A stretch of 64,000 nucleotides of DNA from contig JAUJPC010000004.1 in NCBI GenBank assembly GCA_030447305.1, positions 62,001 through 126,000 of the forward strand, given 5' to 3'. Under the pieces are notes generated by a model. That model was not told where the DNA came from, did not search any database, and saw only the letters and a program-made list of their open reading frames with translations. This document shows, piece after piece, positions 1-9,184 of this stretch (the first letter of the stretch is position 1; every line of letters starts with the position of its first letter). The translations under genes and the position numbers were made by a program. Origin of the DNA: Actinomycetota bacterium (lineage in GTDB: Bacteria; Actinomycetota; CADDZG01; JAHWKV01).

Positions 1-328
1 CCCCAAGGTCGGAGGCCACTCCCCCGCCGAAGGTCACGATCACGTCATTGCGGCGGACCTTGAGCTCCGCCAGGCGGCTCAAGATCTCTCCCGCCTGGCT
101 CCACGACTTGGCGGTCTCGGTGGACGGGACAAGGATTCGGTGAACTTCGCCCACGGAGGAGAGCGACCTGGACAGGCGGTCGCCGTAGCGCTCGTCGACC
201 GCCTCGTCGGCAATCACCGCCACACTGCTCGGAGTGCCGGTAACGTACTCCGATGCGGAATCGACCAGCCCCTGTCCTACGTGGATCTCGTAGGAGCGGC
301 GACCCAGATCCACCTTCAACGTCTTCAC
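1..328 (-). CDS. aroB: 3-dehydroquinate synthase, N-terminal part (truncated by window edge)
   Basis: AroB converts DAHP to 3-dehydroquinate, the second step of the shikimate pathway, in the cytosol with NAD and a divalent metal. Only the first 109 residues are inside the window. They end in FGGGVASDLG, the start of the glycine-rich NAD-binding segment of this family. The GTG start overlaps the TGA stop of aroK (GTGA), so the two are probably translationally coupled. The position after aroC and aroK on the same strand fits an aroC-aroK-aroB operon. The rest of the gene lies left of position 1. Confidence 0.88.
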   Translation of the reverse strand, partial: MKTLKVDLGRRSYEIHVGQGLVDSASEYVTGTPSSVAVIADEAVDERYGDRLSRSLSSVGEVHRILVPSTETAKSWSQAGEILSRLAELKVRRNDVIVTFGGGVASDLG

Positions 329-975
329 TGCCGGGGGGCGTCCCCCCGAAGCGAGAAGCCGAACCGCGGTCCGCATACTGCCTCCCAGACCTCTACCAGG
401 GCATCCACCACATCCTCAAGCTTGCCGTCCGCATTCAGCTCGTAGTGCGCCGCCCGGCGGTACAGGTCCTGGCGGTCCTCGATAAGCTGGGCGATGCGGT
501 TGCCCAGGGGGGTGCCTTCCAGCAGAGGGCGGCCCTCACCGGATCCCAGCCTCGCCGCGGCCACCGCCGCACTGGCCCGAAGGTAGATGACCTGTCCGGA
601 GGAGCGGAGTGCCTCGACGTTGCGTGGATCCAGCACAACGCCGCCGCCGGTGGCGATGACCGCTCCCGGAACCGCGGCCGCTTCGACCACCGCCTCCGCC
701 TCTTTGGCCCGGAAGGCCGTCTCCGATTCCTCCGAGAAGATATCGCTCACGCTCCGCCCGTCTCTTTCAACCACCAACGCGTCCGTGTCGATCAGGGGCC
801 TTCCAAGGCGCTCCGCGAGGCGGCGTCCCACCTCGGTTTTGCCGGCGCCCATGGGGCCGATCAGAGCAATGGTGGGTAGGTTAATGCCTTCGGCATCCGG
901 ATTACGGTTACTGATCCGGGGCGGGTTCGGCTTTGGTGCTCTTGCGGGTTTGCTCCTGCGGCGATCAGCGCCCAT
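325..975 (-). CDS. aroK: Shikimate kinase
   Basis: Phosphorylates the 3-hydroxyl of shikimate with ATP, in the cytosol. The Walker A motif GPMGAGKT sits near residues 40-47, followed by the substrate-binding stretch LIDTDALV, the GGGVV motif and the arginine-rich lid around RLGSGEGRPLL. I chose the ATG at 975, which overlaps the aroC stop (ATGGGCGCTGA). It gives 216 residues, about 40 more than typical shikimate kinases, with an Arg/Pro-rich N-terminal tail. An ATT codon at 885 would give a family-sized protein of about 186 residues, so the start is uncertain. The 3' end overlaps aroB. Confidence 0.9.
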   Translation of the reverse strand: MGADRRRSKPARAPKPNPPRISNRNPDAEGINLPTIALIGPMGAGKTEVGRRLAERLGRPLIDTDALVVERDGRSVSDIFSEESETAFRAKEAEAVVEAAAVPGAVIATGGGVVLDPRNVEALRSSGQVIYLRASAAVAAARLGSGEGRPLLEGTPLGNRIAQLIEDRQDLYRRAAHYELNADGKLEDVVDALVEVWEAVCGPRFGFSLRGDAPRQ

Positions 976-2116
976 CGATTCGCTGCTGGTAGGCCGCCAT
1001 GGCCGCCTGGATATCGCCCAGGTGGTCGGACCCGAACTTCTCCAGGATCTCGCCGGCCAGCACCAGGGAGACCATCGACTCGCCGACCACTCCGGCTGCC
1101 GGAACCGCACAGGTGTCGGTGCGCTCCTTGAAGGCGGTGACCTGCTCCTTGGTCTTCACGTCGACCGTGCGAAGCGGCTTCTTCAATGTCGAAAGAGGCT
1201 TCATGGCCGCCCGCACCCGCAGCGTTCCGCCCATCGAAACCCCGCCCTCCGTCCCCCCGGCCCGGTCGGTGGTCCGGGTGAACTGCCCGTCGGTGTAGAA
1301 AATCTCGTCGTGCGCCTGGGATCCTCGTAGCGCGGCATTGCGGAACCCGTCGCCGATCTCCACGCCTTTTATGGCGTGGATCGACATGACCGCCTGCGCG
1401 AGCCGGGCATCGAGCTTGCGGTCCCACTGGACGTACGAGCCGAGGCCCACCGGGACCCCGTACGCCAGGACCTCGAAGATTCCACCCAGGGAGTCCTTGG
1501 CCTCGGTGGCCGCTTCGATCTCGGCGATCATCCGGGCCTCAGCCTCGGTGTCGAAGCAGCGAACCTGCGATGCGTCGATTGCCTCGAGGTCGTCGGGCGT
1601 CGGCCGGAGGTCGCTAGGAGCCTCGGCGGACCCGATTGAAACGACGTGCGAGATCACCTGGATGCCCACTTGGGACAGAAAGAGCTTCGCCAGGGCGCCG
1701 CCCCCGACCCGGGCTGCCGTCTCCCGGGCGCTGGAGCGCTCCAGGACGTTGCGGGCGTCCTCAAAGCCGTACTTCTGCATGCCGACCAGATCGGCGTGGC
1801 CGGGACGGGGCTCGGTAAGGACGTTGCCCGCCGGCGACCCTTCAGGTGACATCACCCGCTCCCACTTCGACCACTCCGAGTTGCGGATCACCAGCGCGAT
1901 GGGACTGGCGAGACTGAGGCCGAACCGCACACCGGAGAGCAGCTCAAGCTGGTCCTGCTCGATCTTCATGCGGGGACCCCGGCCGAATCCGAGCCGCCGC
2001 CGCGCAAGCTCATCGGCAATGAACTTGGTGTGGATCGGCACACCCGCCGGCATTCCGTCGACGATCACACTGAGCGCGGGGCCGTGGGACTCCCCGGCGG
2101 TGAGGTATCTGAACAT
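965..2116 (-). CDS. aroC: Chorismate synthase
   Basis: Converts EPSP to chorismate, the last step of the shikimate pathway, using reduced FMN. The 383-residue protein is close to family length. It has the signature GESHGPAL at residues 8-15 and the C-terminal RAGGTEGGVSMGG block, both typical of AroC. The ATG at 2116 is preceded 6 nt upstream by TAGGCT, which fits a leaderless transcript. It is followed by aroK (overlap) and aroB, so three consecutive shikimate genes form one operon. Upstream lie a prepilin peptidase gene and aroE on the same strand. Confidence 0.96.
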   Translation of the reverse strand: MFRYLTAGESHGPALSVIVDGMPAGVPIHTKFIADELARRRLGFGRGPRMKIEQDQLELLSGVRFGLSLASPIALVIRNSEWSKWERVMSPEGSPAGNVLTEPRPGHADLVGMQKYGFEDARNVLERSSARETAARVGGGALAKLFLSQVGIQVISHVVSIGSAEAPSDLRPTPDDLEAIDASQVRCFDTEAEARMIAEIEAATEAKDSLGGIFEVLAYGVPVGLGSYVQWDRKLDARLAQAVMSIHAIKGVEIGDGFRNAALRGSQAHDEIFYTDGQFTRTTDRAGGTEGGVSMGGTLRVRAAMKPLSTLKKPLRTVDVKTKEQVTAFKERTDTCAVPAAGVVGESMVSLVLAGEILEKFGSDHLGDIQAAMAAYQQRIDGR

Positions 2117-2182
2117 GGATTTAGCCTACTTCAGAATTTCACGGGACCCGGGAGGCGTCCAGGGTTGCGGCCGCGGCAACGC

Positions 2183-2968
2183 CTACGGGTTGAGCAACGC
2201 CGGCACCGACGCTATGAACAGTACAAGGAAACCCCCCACCGACATCGAGGGACCGAAGGGCAGTGTGTCCTTGCGATCCTTCTTCCTCACTGCAATTAGA
2301 AGCAGGCCGAGGATCGCTCCGATCAGAAAGCCCAGGAACGCTCCCACGAGCACGTGGCCGAGGGAGAACCACGCCAGGTGAGAGCCGAGATACGCCGCCA
2401 GCTTCACGTCCCCCATTCCCATGCTTCCCGGAGCCACCACTCCGAGGACGAACATCGGCACCGCGTAGCCGAGGGCTCCCGCCAGCATGCGGCCGATGGC
2501 GAAAGGCTCCCCTTCCACCAGGGCCGCCCCGAGCAGCAGGACGGCGGCCGCCACGCCGGCAGGCGTCAGCACCTTGTTCGGGATGCGCCTCTCGTCCAGG
2601 TCGACCGCCGAGACGACCACCAGCGTGGTCGTGAAAACCAGCAGGGCCGGGAGGACGGCCGTGAGACCGAACCGGGCGATCACAAGCGCCCAGCCGATCG
2701 CACACACCACCTCGACGAGCGGATCCCGCACCCGGACCTTGTCGCCGCACCTCCGCCTCTTCCCGCCGCCGATCAGGTAGGAGATCAGGGGAAGCCGCTC
2801 GTAGAACGGCGACGGTTTGCCGCAGTCGGGGCAGACAAACCGGCCGGCAAACAGCGGCACCCGTGCCCGGTCACGGTGGACCACGACATTGGCCAGCACG
2901 CCGGTGACCAGGCCGCCGAAAGCGAACACCATTAGAACCAGAGGACGGGCTTCGGTAAACATCGGCAT
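2183..2968 (-). CDS. Type IV prepilin peptidase (PilD/TadV-like membrane protease)
   Basis: Integral-membrane aspartic protease of the A24 family, which cleaves the leader of type IV prepilins or pseudopilins and may methylate the new N-terminus. Two catalytic aspartates are visible, in SAVDLDERRIPN near residue 123 and GMGDVKL near residue 189, with several hydrophobic segments around them. The N-terminal cytoplasmic domain keeps one CxxC (CPDC, residues 46-49) but the usual second pair is reduced to a single Cys (RRRCGDKVRVRDPLVE). No pilin genes are in the window, so its substrates are unknown. It separates aroE from aroC, as in several actinobacteria. Confidence 0.88.
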   Translation of the reverse strand: MPMFTEARPLVLMVFAFGGLVTGVLANVVVHRDRARVPLFAGRFVCPDCGKPSPFYERLPLISYLIGGGKRRRCGDKVRVRDPLVEVVCAIGWALVIARFGLTAVLPALLVFTTTLVVVSAVDLDERRIPNKVLTPAGVAAAVLLLGAALVEGEPFAIGRMLAGALGYAVPMFVLGVVAPGSMGMGDVKLAAYLGSHLAWFSLGHVLVGAFLGFLIGAILGLLLIAVRKKDRKDTLPFGPSMSVGGFLVLFIASVPALLNP

Positions 2969-2993
2969 GATCGATCCTACGGCCGGTGCCTGC

Positions 2994-3860
2994 CTAGTGG
3001 GTGGCGTCGGCAGCCTTCGCCAGCTCCCACAGGGCCGCGGCGCTCATGGCGTCCATCGGAGCTTCCACTCCGGTCCAGATTTCGAATGACAAGGCCGCCT
3101 GGTGCAGCAGCATTCCCAGGCCGCTGTGCGCTATGGCGCCCTTGGCCCGGGCGGCTTCGATCAACGGAGTCACCGGAGGCCGGTAGACCAGGTCCACCAG
3201 AACGACCTCGGGCGAGATAGCGCCGACCGGTATCACGGGGAACTCGTTCTTCTGGCCGACAGGAGTGGCATTGACTATGACTCGGGCCTGCGAGACCCAC
3301 CTGTCCAGGTCCCCGTCGAGACCGGCCGCTTCGAAGATGACGTTGCCGGCCACCGCCCGCAGATCCTCTGCTCGTGAGACGTCGCGGGCCAGGACACACA
3401 GGTGCGCGACGCCTGCCTCGCCCAACGCAGCCACTGCCGCCCGGGCGGACCCGCCGGTTCCGATCACCAGCGCATGAGACTCCTGCAGGGATACCCCGAG
3501 GTCGGCCTCCAAGAATCGCCTCAGACCGTCGCCGTCTGTGTTGTGCCCGATAAGCTCCCCGGCTCGCACCTCGATGGTGTTGATCGCGCCGATTCGCTGA
3601 GCCGGCGGCGCCAGCCGGTCCATCACCGCCATGGCCGGCAGCTTGTGCGGCATGGTCACATTCATCCCCAGCACCCCCGAGGCGGCCAAACCCCGGATTG
3701 CAATTTCCAGGTCTTCCGGCGCCGGAGCGAAAGGGAGGTACACCCAATCCATGTGGAGGTCTTTGAAGGCTGCATTGTGGATGGCGGGGCTCAGGCTCAG
3801 CTTCACCTGGTCGGGGCTCCCCAGGATGCCGGTCAGGTGGGTCTGGCCCGATATCAGCAA
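2994..3860 (-). CDS. aroE: Shikimate dehydrogenase
   Basis: NADP-dependent reduction of 3-dehydroshikimate to shikimate. Visible motifs are the substrate-binding SLSPAIHNAAF, the NVTMPHK segment with the catalytic Lys, INTIEVRAG, and the nucleotide-binding GTGGSARA, followed by VNATPVGQ. I chose a TTG at 3860, overlapping the last codons of mltG, which gives 288 residues. The frame is open further upstream to an ATG at 3929, but that stretch lies inside mltG and does not resemble AroE. The overlap points to operon expression with mltG. Confidence 0.92.
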   Translation of the reverse strand: MLISGQTHLTGILGSPDQVKLSLSPAIHNAAFKDLHMDWVYLPFAPAPEDLEIAIRGLAASGVLGMNVTMPHKLPAMAVMDRLAPPAQRIGAINTIEVRAGELIGHNTDGDGLRRFLEADLGVSLQESHALVIGTGGSARAAVAALGEAGVAHLCVLARDVSRAEDLRAVAGNVIFEAAGLDGDLDRWVSQARVIVNATPVGQKNEFPVIPVGAISPEVVLVDLVYRPPVTPLIEAARAKGAIAHSGLGMLLHQAALSFEIWTGVEAPMDAMSAAALWELAKAADATH

Positions 3861-4858
3861 TTGGTGGGCTGGTTGTTCTTCGCGACCACGAACTCGTTGT
3901 AATCGGCCGTGAACTTGTGGTGAACGCAATCGCCGGTCAGCACGTAATAGAGGTAGTCGGAGTTGGCCGGACGCAGCGCCGCCTCGATGGACCCCTTACG
4001 AGGGCTCGATATCGGGTGCGGAGGCAAACCGGCGCGAGTGCGGCTGTTGAAGGGCGAGTCGATGTTCAGGTCGCTGACCGTCAACGGCTGGCCCTCGTAT
4101 TTGCGGACGGCGTACTGGATGGTCGCGTCGATGCCGAGAGGCATGTTTCTCTGCAGGCGGTTGTGGATGACCGCCGAGATCTCGTCCCGTTCGTCGGCCG
4201 ACTTCGCCTCCTCCTCGATGAGAGAGGCGATGATCAAAGTTTCGTAGGGGGTCCGGCCCTGGTCGTTGTCGGCCCCCAGATCGGCGTCCTCGGTCTGCTT
4301 GTGGAACTCGGACACCATGCGAGCGACCAGAGTCTGGGCCGTCTCCTTCTTCTCCACGAAGTAGGTGGTCGGGTAGAAGAACCCTTCCAGGGTCGTTCCT
4401 CCCTTTGGGAGGATCGTCGGACGGGCGGTGGCCGGAGTGGCCGCCGCCAGGAAGTCGGCGGCCGTAATATGGGTCTGCTCCTCCACCCGGGCAGCGGTCT
4501 GCTCTACGTTCATTCCCTCCGGGATGGTAAGCCGGACGAACTCCGCCGGCGGGCCCTTTCGCAGCTCGGCTATCAGGTCGTCGAACGGCTGCGCGGTCTC
4601 AAGCTTGTACCTGCCGGCTCGAAGATCGGCGTTGATGTCGTTCAGCCGCATGTAGAGCCTGAAGGCCATGGCGTTGTCCACGACTTTGGCCTCTTCGAGT
4701 GTCTCTGCAATCTTGGTGGCCGACGAGCCCTGCTCGATCGTTACCTCCACCGGCTCCCCGCCTGAGAACTCGGGACCCTTGGCCCAGTCCCACACCAGAT
4801 ACGCCACTGCCGCCCCGATGAATCCCAGGACCAGCAGCAACCCCAGAAACCTCCTCAA
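3854..4858 (-). CDS. mltG: Endolytic murein transglycosylase MltG (YceG-like)
   Basis: Membrane-anchored lytic transglycosylase that cuts nascent peptidoglycan strands. A single N-terminal membrane segment (residues 5-24) is followed by a LysM-like domain and then the YceG catalytic domain. ASLIEEEA carries the catalytic Glu near residue 215, with the conserved PLGIDATIQYA and NSRTRAGLPPHPISSPG-like segments after it. Length is 334 residues, normal for the family. The TTG start overlaps the ruvX stop (TTGA), and the gene runs into aroE. The ruvX-mltG-aroE order is common in actinobacteria. Confidence 0.94.
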   Translation of the reverse strand: MRRFLGLLLVLGFIGAAVAYLVWDWAKGPEFSGGEPVEVTIEQGSSATKIAETLEEAKVVDNAMAFRLYMRLNDINADLRAGRYKLETAQPFDDLIAELRKGPPAEFVRLTIPEGMNVEQTAARVEEQTHITAADFLAAATPATARPTILPKGGTTLEGFFYPTTYFVEKKETAQTLVARMVSEFHKQTEDADLGADNDQGRTPYETLIIASLIEEEAKSADERDEISAVIHNRLQRNMPLGIDATIQYAVRKYEGQPLTVSDLNIDSPFNSRTRAGLPPHPISSPRKGSIEAALRPANSDYLYYVLTGDCVHHKFTADYNEFVVAKNNQPTNC

Positions 4859-5319
4859 AGGTTCTCCCCGGCCGGGTCGCCGGCTTCTTCAGAAGCCTGG
4901 GATGCGGGATGTGAGTCCAGATAGCTCTGAAGCAGAACGGTTGCCGCGACCTTGTCGACCACCGGACGCTGATTGCGTGAGCTGACCTGTGAGGCCCTCA
5001 GGGCATCTTGCGCGATACGCGTGGTGAACCGCTCGTCCAGCATGTGGACCGGCAGGTCGAGCTTGCGTCGAAGCAGCCCGGCAATCCTCAGCGCCTCCAC
5101 CGCCTCGGGCCCCTCGTGCCCGTCAAGGTGCGTCGGAAGCCCGACGACTATCTCGTCGGCCTCCCGCATGCGGACGAACTCGGCCAGTTCGTCGATGTAG
5201 GAGTCGTCGTTAGTCCGCTCCAGAACCGCAAGGGGGAATGCCACCGTGCCGCCGGCATCGGAGACCGCCACACCGATGCGCCGGGTGCCCGGGTCGATAC
5301 CCAGAATCGTGCGCGTCAA
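4855..5319 (-). CDS. ruvX: Putative pre-16S rRNA nuclease / Holliday junction resolvase-like protein YqgF
   Basis: RNase H-fold nuclease of the YqgF/RuvX family, implicated in 16S rRNA 5'-end processing. It shows the first acidic motif GIDPGTRRIGVAVSD (residues 7-21), the VGLPTHLDGHEG segment and DERFTT, which together mark the family. It is 154 residues long. It starts with TTG overlapping the alaS stop (TTGA) and ends overlapping mltG, so alaS, ruvX and mltG form a tightly coupled operon. Confidence 0.93.
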   Translation of the reverse strand: MTRTILGIDPGTRRIGVAVSDAGGTVAFPLAVLERTNDDSYIDELAEFVRMREADEIVVGLPTHLDGHEGPEAVEALRIAGLLRRKLDLPVHMLDERFTTRIAQDALRASQVSSRNQRPVVDKVAATVLLQSYLDSHPASQASEEAGDPAGENL

Positions 5320-7967
5320 CTGAGCCCCTGCAATGCTCGGCGCACCTCGTCCTGCACGGCCTTCAACGCCTTTCCGATCTCTGCACCATTAGGCCCGCCG
5401 GCGACCGCCAGGTCGGGCTTGCCTCCTCCTCCGCCGCCCAGGATCTTAGCGGCGGCCGATACAAAAGCTTGACTGGAAACGCCTTTGGCAACCAAATCCT
5501 TCGAGCTGGCGGCCACCAGATTGGCCTTGGTGTCACTGGTCGAGCCGACGACCACCACTGCGGTGCCAAGCTCGTCCCGCAGCGCCACCGCGAGCTTGCG
5601 CAACTCGTCGACCGCTGCGTTTTCCCGCCGGGATACCACCATACGGTACCCGTTCACGTCGCTCACAGCGTCCGACGCCAGTATCTCCTTTACCTGCACC
5701 CGGTGGCCCTGGGCCGCCTGCTGGTTCAGCTGAGACTCCAGGGTTCCAAGGGTCTGAAGTGTCTTGTCCAGGCGCTCCAGCACCTTGTCGGGATCCGTCT
5801 TCAGCCGCTCCGCTACCTGGCGGAGCTTCTCCGCCTGGGCGCTCAGGTAGTTGAATCCCGCCATGCCGGTCAGGGCCTCCACCCGGCGTATCCCCGCGGC
5901 CACCGACCCCTCGTGGACCAGCTTCACAAGTCCGATGCTTCCGGTCCGGGGGACGTGGGTGCCTCCACAAAGCTCCTTGGAGTAGTCGCCCACCTCCACC
6001 ACCCGGACGTGCTCTCCGTATCTCTCTCCGAACAGCGCGATGGCGCCGATGCTGGTTGCGTACTCGAACGTGGTCTCAAACGCCCGCACCGGATCGTCCC
6101 AGAGCGACCGGCGGTTGATGGTCTCCTCGATCTCGGCCAGCTGGTCGGTATGAACCGGCTCGAAGTGGTTGAAGTCGAAGCGCAGACGCCCCGGCTCAAC
6201 CAGCGATCCCTGCTGCCTGGCGTGCTCGCCCAGCTGCCGATGCAGCGTCCAGTGAAGGATGTGGGTGGCCGTGTGGGCCTGGGTGACCCCCTCCCGGTGG
6301 ACGGGGTCAACCGTGGCCCGGGCATCCTGTCCGGCCCGGATCTCGCCCTGAACCACCGTGCCGCTGTGGACCACCACTCCGGGGATCCCCCACGCCGTGT
6401 CGTCCACTCGGAACAGCCCGGTTTCGGTGCGAATCTCACCGTGGTCGCCGATCTGACCGCCTCCCCGCGGATAAAAAGGCGTCCGGTTCAAGACCAGGTT
6501 TCCGGTGCTACCCTCGCCCAGAGCCTGAGCCGGGACCACTCCCTGCAGAAGGCCGATCACGGAGGCGTCCATGGAGAGCTGCTCGTACCCAAGGAAGTAG
6601 GTGCGGCCTAGCGTGTCCCGGATCTCGGATAAAGCTTCGTTCTCCGTAAGGCCTCTGCGCCCGGCCGGGCGGGCAGCGCGGGCCCGCGTTTTCTGGTTCT
6701 TCATGAGCAGCTCGAAAGCATTCCGGTCGACGGTAAGCCCTTCCTCGGTGGCGATGTCGGTGGTCAGGTCCAGCGGAAATCCGTAGGTATCGTGCAGCTT
6801 AAAGGTGATGTCGCCGGAGAGCTCCGTCAGGCCGGCACCCTTCATGCGGGCGATCTCGGTGTCCAGGATCTCGATGCCCTGGCGCAGGGTCTGGTTGAAC
6901 CGCTCCTCCTCCTTGGAGACCACCGCCTGGATGAGGTCGCGGTTGCGCCCGACCTCCGGGTAGTCGCCGGCGTAGGTCTCGATGACCACCTCGGTCAGCC
7001 GGGCCAGAAACAGCTCCTCGATCCCCAGCAGGCGGGCGTGGCGTGCAGCCCGGCGGATCAACCGCCGCAACACGTATCCCCGGCCCACGTTGCCCGGCAG
7101 GACCCCGTCACCGATCAGCATCGTCATGGAGCGGGCGTGCTCGGAAAGCACCCGAAGGCCCACGTCGGACTCGGCCGACTGACCGTAGGTCTTGCCGGTC
7201 GCCTGCTCTACCACCTGCAGGATGGGCGCCATGGAATCGATCTCAAAAGCTGTGGAGACGCCCTGAAGAATTGAGGCAAGGCGCTCAAGGCCCATTCCGG
7301 TGTCGACGTTGCGGTTGGGGAGATCACCGACAATTCGGAACTGATCGTCCTGCATGTACTGCATGAACACCAGGTTCCACACCTCCAGATACCGCTCCTC
7401 GTTCAGGTTGTCTCCGCCGGTGTAGGTGGCGCCTAACGCATCGCCCCGGTCGTAAAGCATCTCGGAGCAAGGGCCGCATGGCCCGGCCACCCCCATGTCC
7501 CAGAAGTTGCCCTGCGCCCGGGTCCGCCGCAGGACCCGGGCGCCGGGCACGCCCACCTGCTTCTCCCAGATCAGGGCCGCCTCGTCGTCCTCCTCGAATA
7601 CGGTGATCCAAATGCGGTCGGGGTCCAGGTCGAAACCCTGGGTCATAAGCTCCCAACCCCACCTGCAGGCGTCCGCCTTGAAGTAGTCACCGAACGAGAA
7701 GTTGCCCAGCATCTCGAAGAAGGTCAGGTGGCGGGCGGTCTTGCCGACCTCCTCCAGGTCCTTCTCCCGAAAGCATTTCTGAACCGACGTGGCCCGGGCA
7801 TACGGGGCGGGACGGGTGCCGAGAAAGTAGGGCTTGAACTGCACCATGCCCGCATTGGTCAGCAGGAGCGTTGGGTCATCGGGGACGAGGGACGACGAGG
7901 GGACCACGGTGTGGCCCCGCCCGGCGAAGAAGTCGAGGAAGGTCTTGCGGATGGCCGGGGTGTCCAC
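5316..7967 (-). CDS. alaS: Alanyl-tRNA synthetase
   Basis: Charges tRNA-Ala and hydrolyses mischarged Ser- or Gly-tRNA-Ala. The 883-residue protein has the full architecture: class II catalytic core beginning at RKTFLDFFAGRGHTVV, editing domain with HTATH (Zn ligands) and CGGTH, and a C-terminal coiled-coil/DHHA1 domain ending in a Gly-rich segment (LGGGGGGKPDLAVAGG). The GTG at 7967 is the first good start. It is the first gene of the alaS-ruvX-mltG-aroE run. The 128 bp upstream of it carry no obvious T-box element. Confidence 0.97.
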   Translation of the reverse strand: MDTPAIRKTFLDFFAGRGHTVVPSSSLVPDDPTLLLTNAGMVQFKPYFLGTRPAPYARATSVQKCFREKDLEEVGKTARHLTFFEMLGNFSFGDYFKADACRWGWELMTQGFDLDPDRIWITVFEEDDEAALIWEKQVGVPGARVLRRTRAQGNFWDMGVAGPCGPCSEMLYDRGDALGATYTGGDNLNEERYLEVWNLVFMQYMQDDQFRIVGDLPNRNVDTGMGLERLASILQGVSTAFEIDSMAPILQVVEQATGKTYGQSAESDVGLRVLSEHARSMTMLIGDGVLPGNVGRGYVLRRLIRRAARHARLLGIEELFLARLTEVVIETYAGDYPEVGRNRDLIQAVVSKEEERFNQTLRQGIEILDTEIARMKGAGLTELSGDITFKLHDTYGFPLDLTTDIATEEGLTVDRNAFELLMKNQKTRARAARPAGRRGLTENEALSEIRDTLGRTYFLGYEQLSMDASVIGLLQGVVPAQALGEGSTGNLVLNRTPFYPRGGGQIGDHGEIRTETGLFRVDDTAWGIPGVVVHSGTVVQGEIRAGQDARATVDPVHREGVTQAHTATHILHWTLHRQLGEHARQQGSLVEPGRLRFDFNHFEPVHTDQLAEIEETINRRSLWDDPVRAFETTFEYATSIGAIALFGERYGEHVRVVEVGDYSKELCGGTHVPRTGSIGLVKLVHEGSVAAGIRRVEALTGMAGFNYLSAQAEKLRQVAERLKTDPDKVLERLDKTLQTLGTLESQLNQQAAQGHRVQVKEILASDAVSDVNGYRMVVSRRENAAVDELRKLAVALRDELGTAVVVVGSTSDTKANLVAASSKDLVAKGVSSQAFVSAAAKILGGGGGGKPDLAVAGGPNGAEIGKALKAVQDEVRRALQGLS

Positions 7968-8095
7968 GCTTACGACGGGTCCGGGGTATGGAGGCTATTC
8001 ATCTGCAATCCAACCCTACCGCCCCTGCCGTAACTTAGGTCATCAGCGGAGGCACCGGAAGGTTTCACCCGGCAGCACGGGTCCGTGCCAGCCTG

Positions 8096-8890
8096 CTACA
8101 GCGTGAGGTAGAGCGCTGCGACCTGGACTCCGTTGTATGCGGCATGCATCGCCATCGAAGGCACCAGGGAACCGGTTCTGATCCGCAGTAAGAGCATGAC
8201 CAGGCCAACCAGCGTGATCACACCCAGCGCCGGCCAGTACCCGGCTATGTCGGCGATGTGGAGCAGACCGAAGAGCAGGGTAACCACAACGGCCGCCGGC
8301 CATTTCCCCCACGACCGCGTCATCCCGGTGAACATGACGCCCCGGAACAGGAACTCCTCCACGACCGGGGCCAGGATCACCGCCAGAACGACAAAAACTA
8401 TGCGCTGCCAGCCGGGCGCCGAGGCCGCTTGGATCAGCGGCCCTTCAGGAGTGTCACCGGGTGGAAACACCGCCTCAACGGCGTACCCAAAAACGAGGGC
8501 CATACCAACACCGAGCGCCGCCCCCTTGAGCATCAGGGCCGGCTTTACCTTCACCCACCCAAGCGGAGCAAAGGCCTCCTTCATTGTCGGGGCCGGCTGC
8601 AGCGCCCGAGTCACAAGAACTACTGCCGGTCCCCCGACAACAAAGCCAGCCACACCGGCGACCAGGAACAGCACGGGATCTAGGTCCTCCAGAGCTTGAA
8701 TTGACTCCATGCCATTTGTCAGGCCGAACATAAGTACAGTGACGGCGCCGGCCACCCCCTGGCTGAGCAGGTAGACAATGAAGACCAGCATCGCTTTGGC
8801 CGCGCCCAGGGGCCTTCTCTCCGGCACGACCAGTCGAAAAGGCGGCGGCTGCGGCGGCGGCGCTGAGCTTGGCGGCGCAGGAAAGGACAT
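8096..8890 (-). CDS. CPBP-family intramembrane metalloprotease (CAAX protease/bacteriocin-processing type)
   Basis: Polytopic membrane protein of the CPBP (Rce1-like) family. The characteristic EExxxR motif is seen in PVVEEFLFRGVMF (Glu pair near residues 178-179), followed by the second conserved His in LLHIADIAG and the third motif MHAAYNG near the C-terminus. A Pro-rich cytoplasmic N-terminus precedes about seven to eight hydrophobic segments. I chose the ATG at 8890 (MSFPAPP) over the in-frame ATG at 8914. Its substrates are unknown. It is divergent from the MFS exporter gene, with about 410 bp between the two starts. Confidence 0.85.
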   Translation of the reverse strand: MSFPAPPSSAPPPQPPPFRLVVPERRPLGAAKAMLVFIVYLLSQGVAGAVTVLMFGLTNGMESIQALEDLDPVLFLVAGVAGFVVGGPAVVLVTRALQPAPTMKEAFAPLGWVKVKPALMLKGAALGVGMALVFGYAVEAVFPPGDTPEGPLIQAASAPGWQRIVFVVLAVILAPVVEEFLFRGVMFTGMTRSWGKWPAAVVVTLLFGLLHIADIAGYWPALGVITLVGLVMLLLRIRTGSLVPSMAMHAAYNGVQVAALYLTL

Positions 8891-9156
8891 CGTCAGTCCA
8901 GTGTAGATGCCCATTTGCCCAGCGCAGCCTTTACCTCCTCAGCTCAGGTCGTTTCGCTACGCAGTTGCCCATGGTGCTTGAGAGCGCCGCTGCCGGTCCC
9001 GCCGTGTGGAGCCGTAATCGTAAGGGATCCTCGCGGCGCCACCTGTTACAGCAGGTTTCGACGCACCGACGGATCATGCTTCGCGGGGGCGGACACAGCC
9101 ATTCCATCGTTCCCGATCCGGTAGGGCGTTTTTCTTCGATTTCGAAAATTTCCCTC
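8891..9156. other. Intergenic region between CPBP protease and MFS exporter (no gene seen)
   Basis: About 414 bp (8891-9304) separate the two divergent genes. This left part shows no convincing coding sequence: the open frames here have poor composition and no recognisable motifs. The right part (9157-9304) holds a promoter with an inverted repeat and a short upstream reading frame, listed separately. Confidence 0.5.
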
Positions 9157-9184
9157 TTGACTCCGAGTGAGCGGCGCTCACAAT
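9157..9184 (+). promoter_or_regulatory. Promoter of the MFS exporter with nested operator-like inverted repeat
   Basis: TTGACT (9157-9162) and CACAAT (9179-9184) are separated by 16 nt and resemble -35 and -10 boxes. Between and overlapping them lies the perfect inverted repeat GTGAGC-GGC-GCTCAC (9167-9181). A palindrome in this position is where a TetR- or MarR-type repressor would block RNA polymerase. No candidate repressor gene is adjacent. Confidence 0.5.

Noticed and set aside
5238-6611. A long plus-strand open frame of 457 codons antisense to alaS
   Set aside because: It lies entirely opposite the well-conserved alaS gene, has no recognisable motifs and is a by-product of high GC codon bias.
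7968-8095. Possible T-box or terminator around GCACGG-GT-CCGTGC (8075-8088)
   Set aside because: The short repeat has no U-tract and no T-box core sequence is present; it may be a weak terminator of the protease gene but is not supported.
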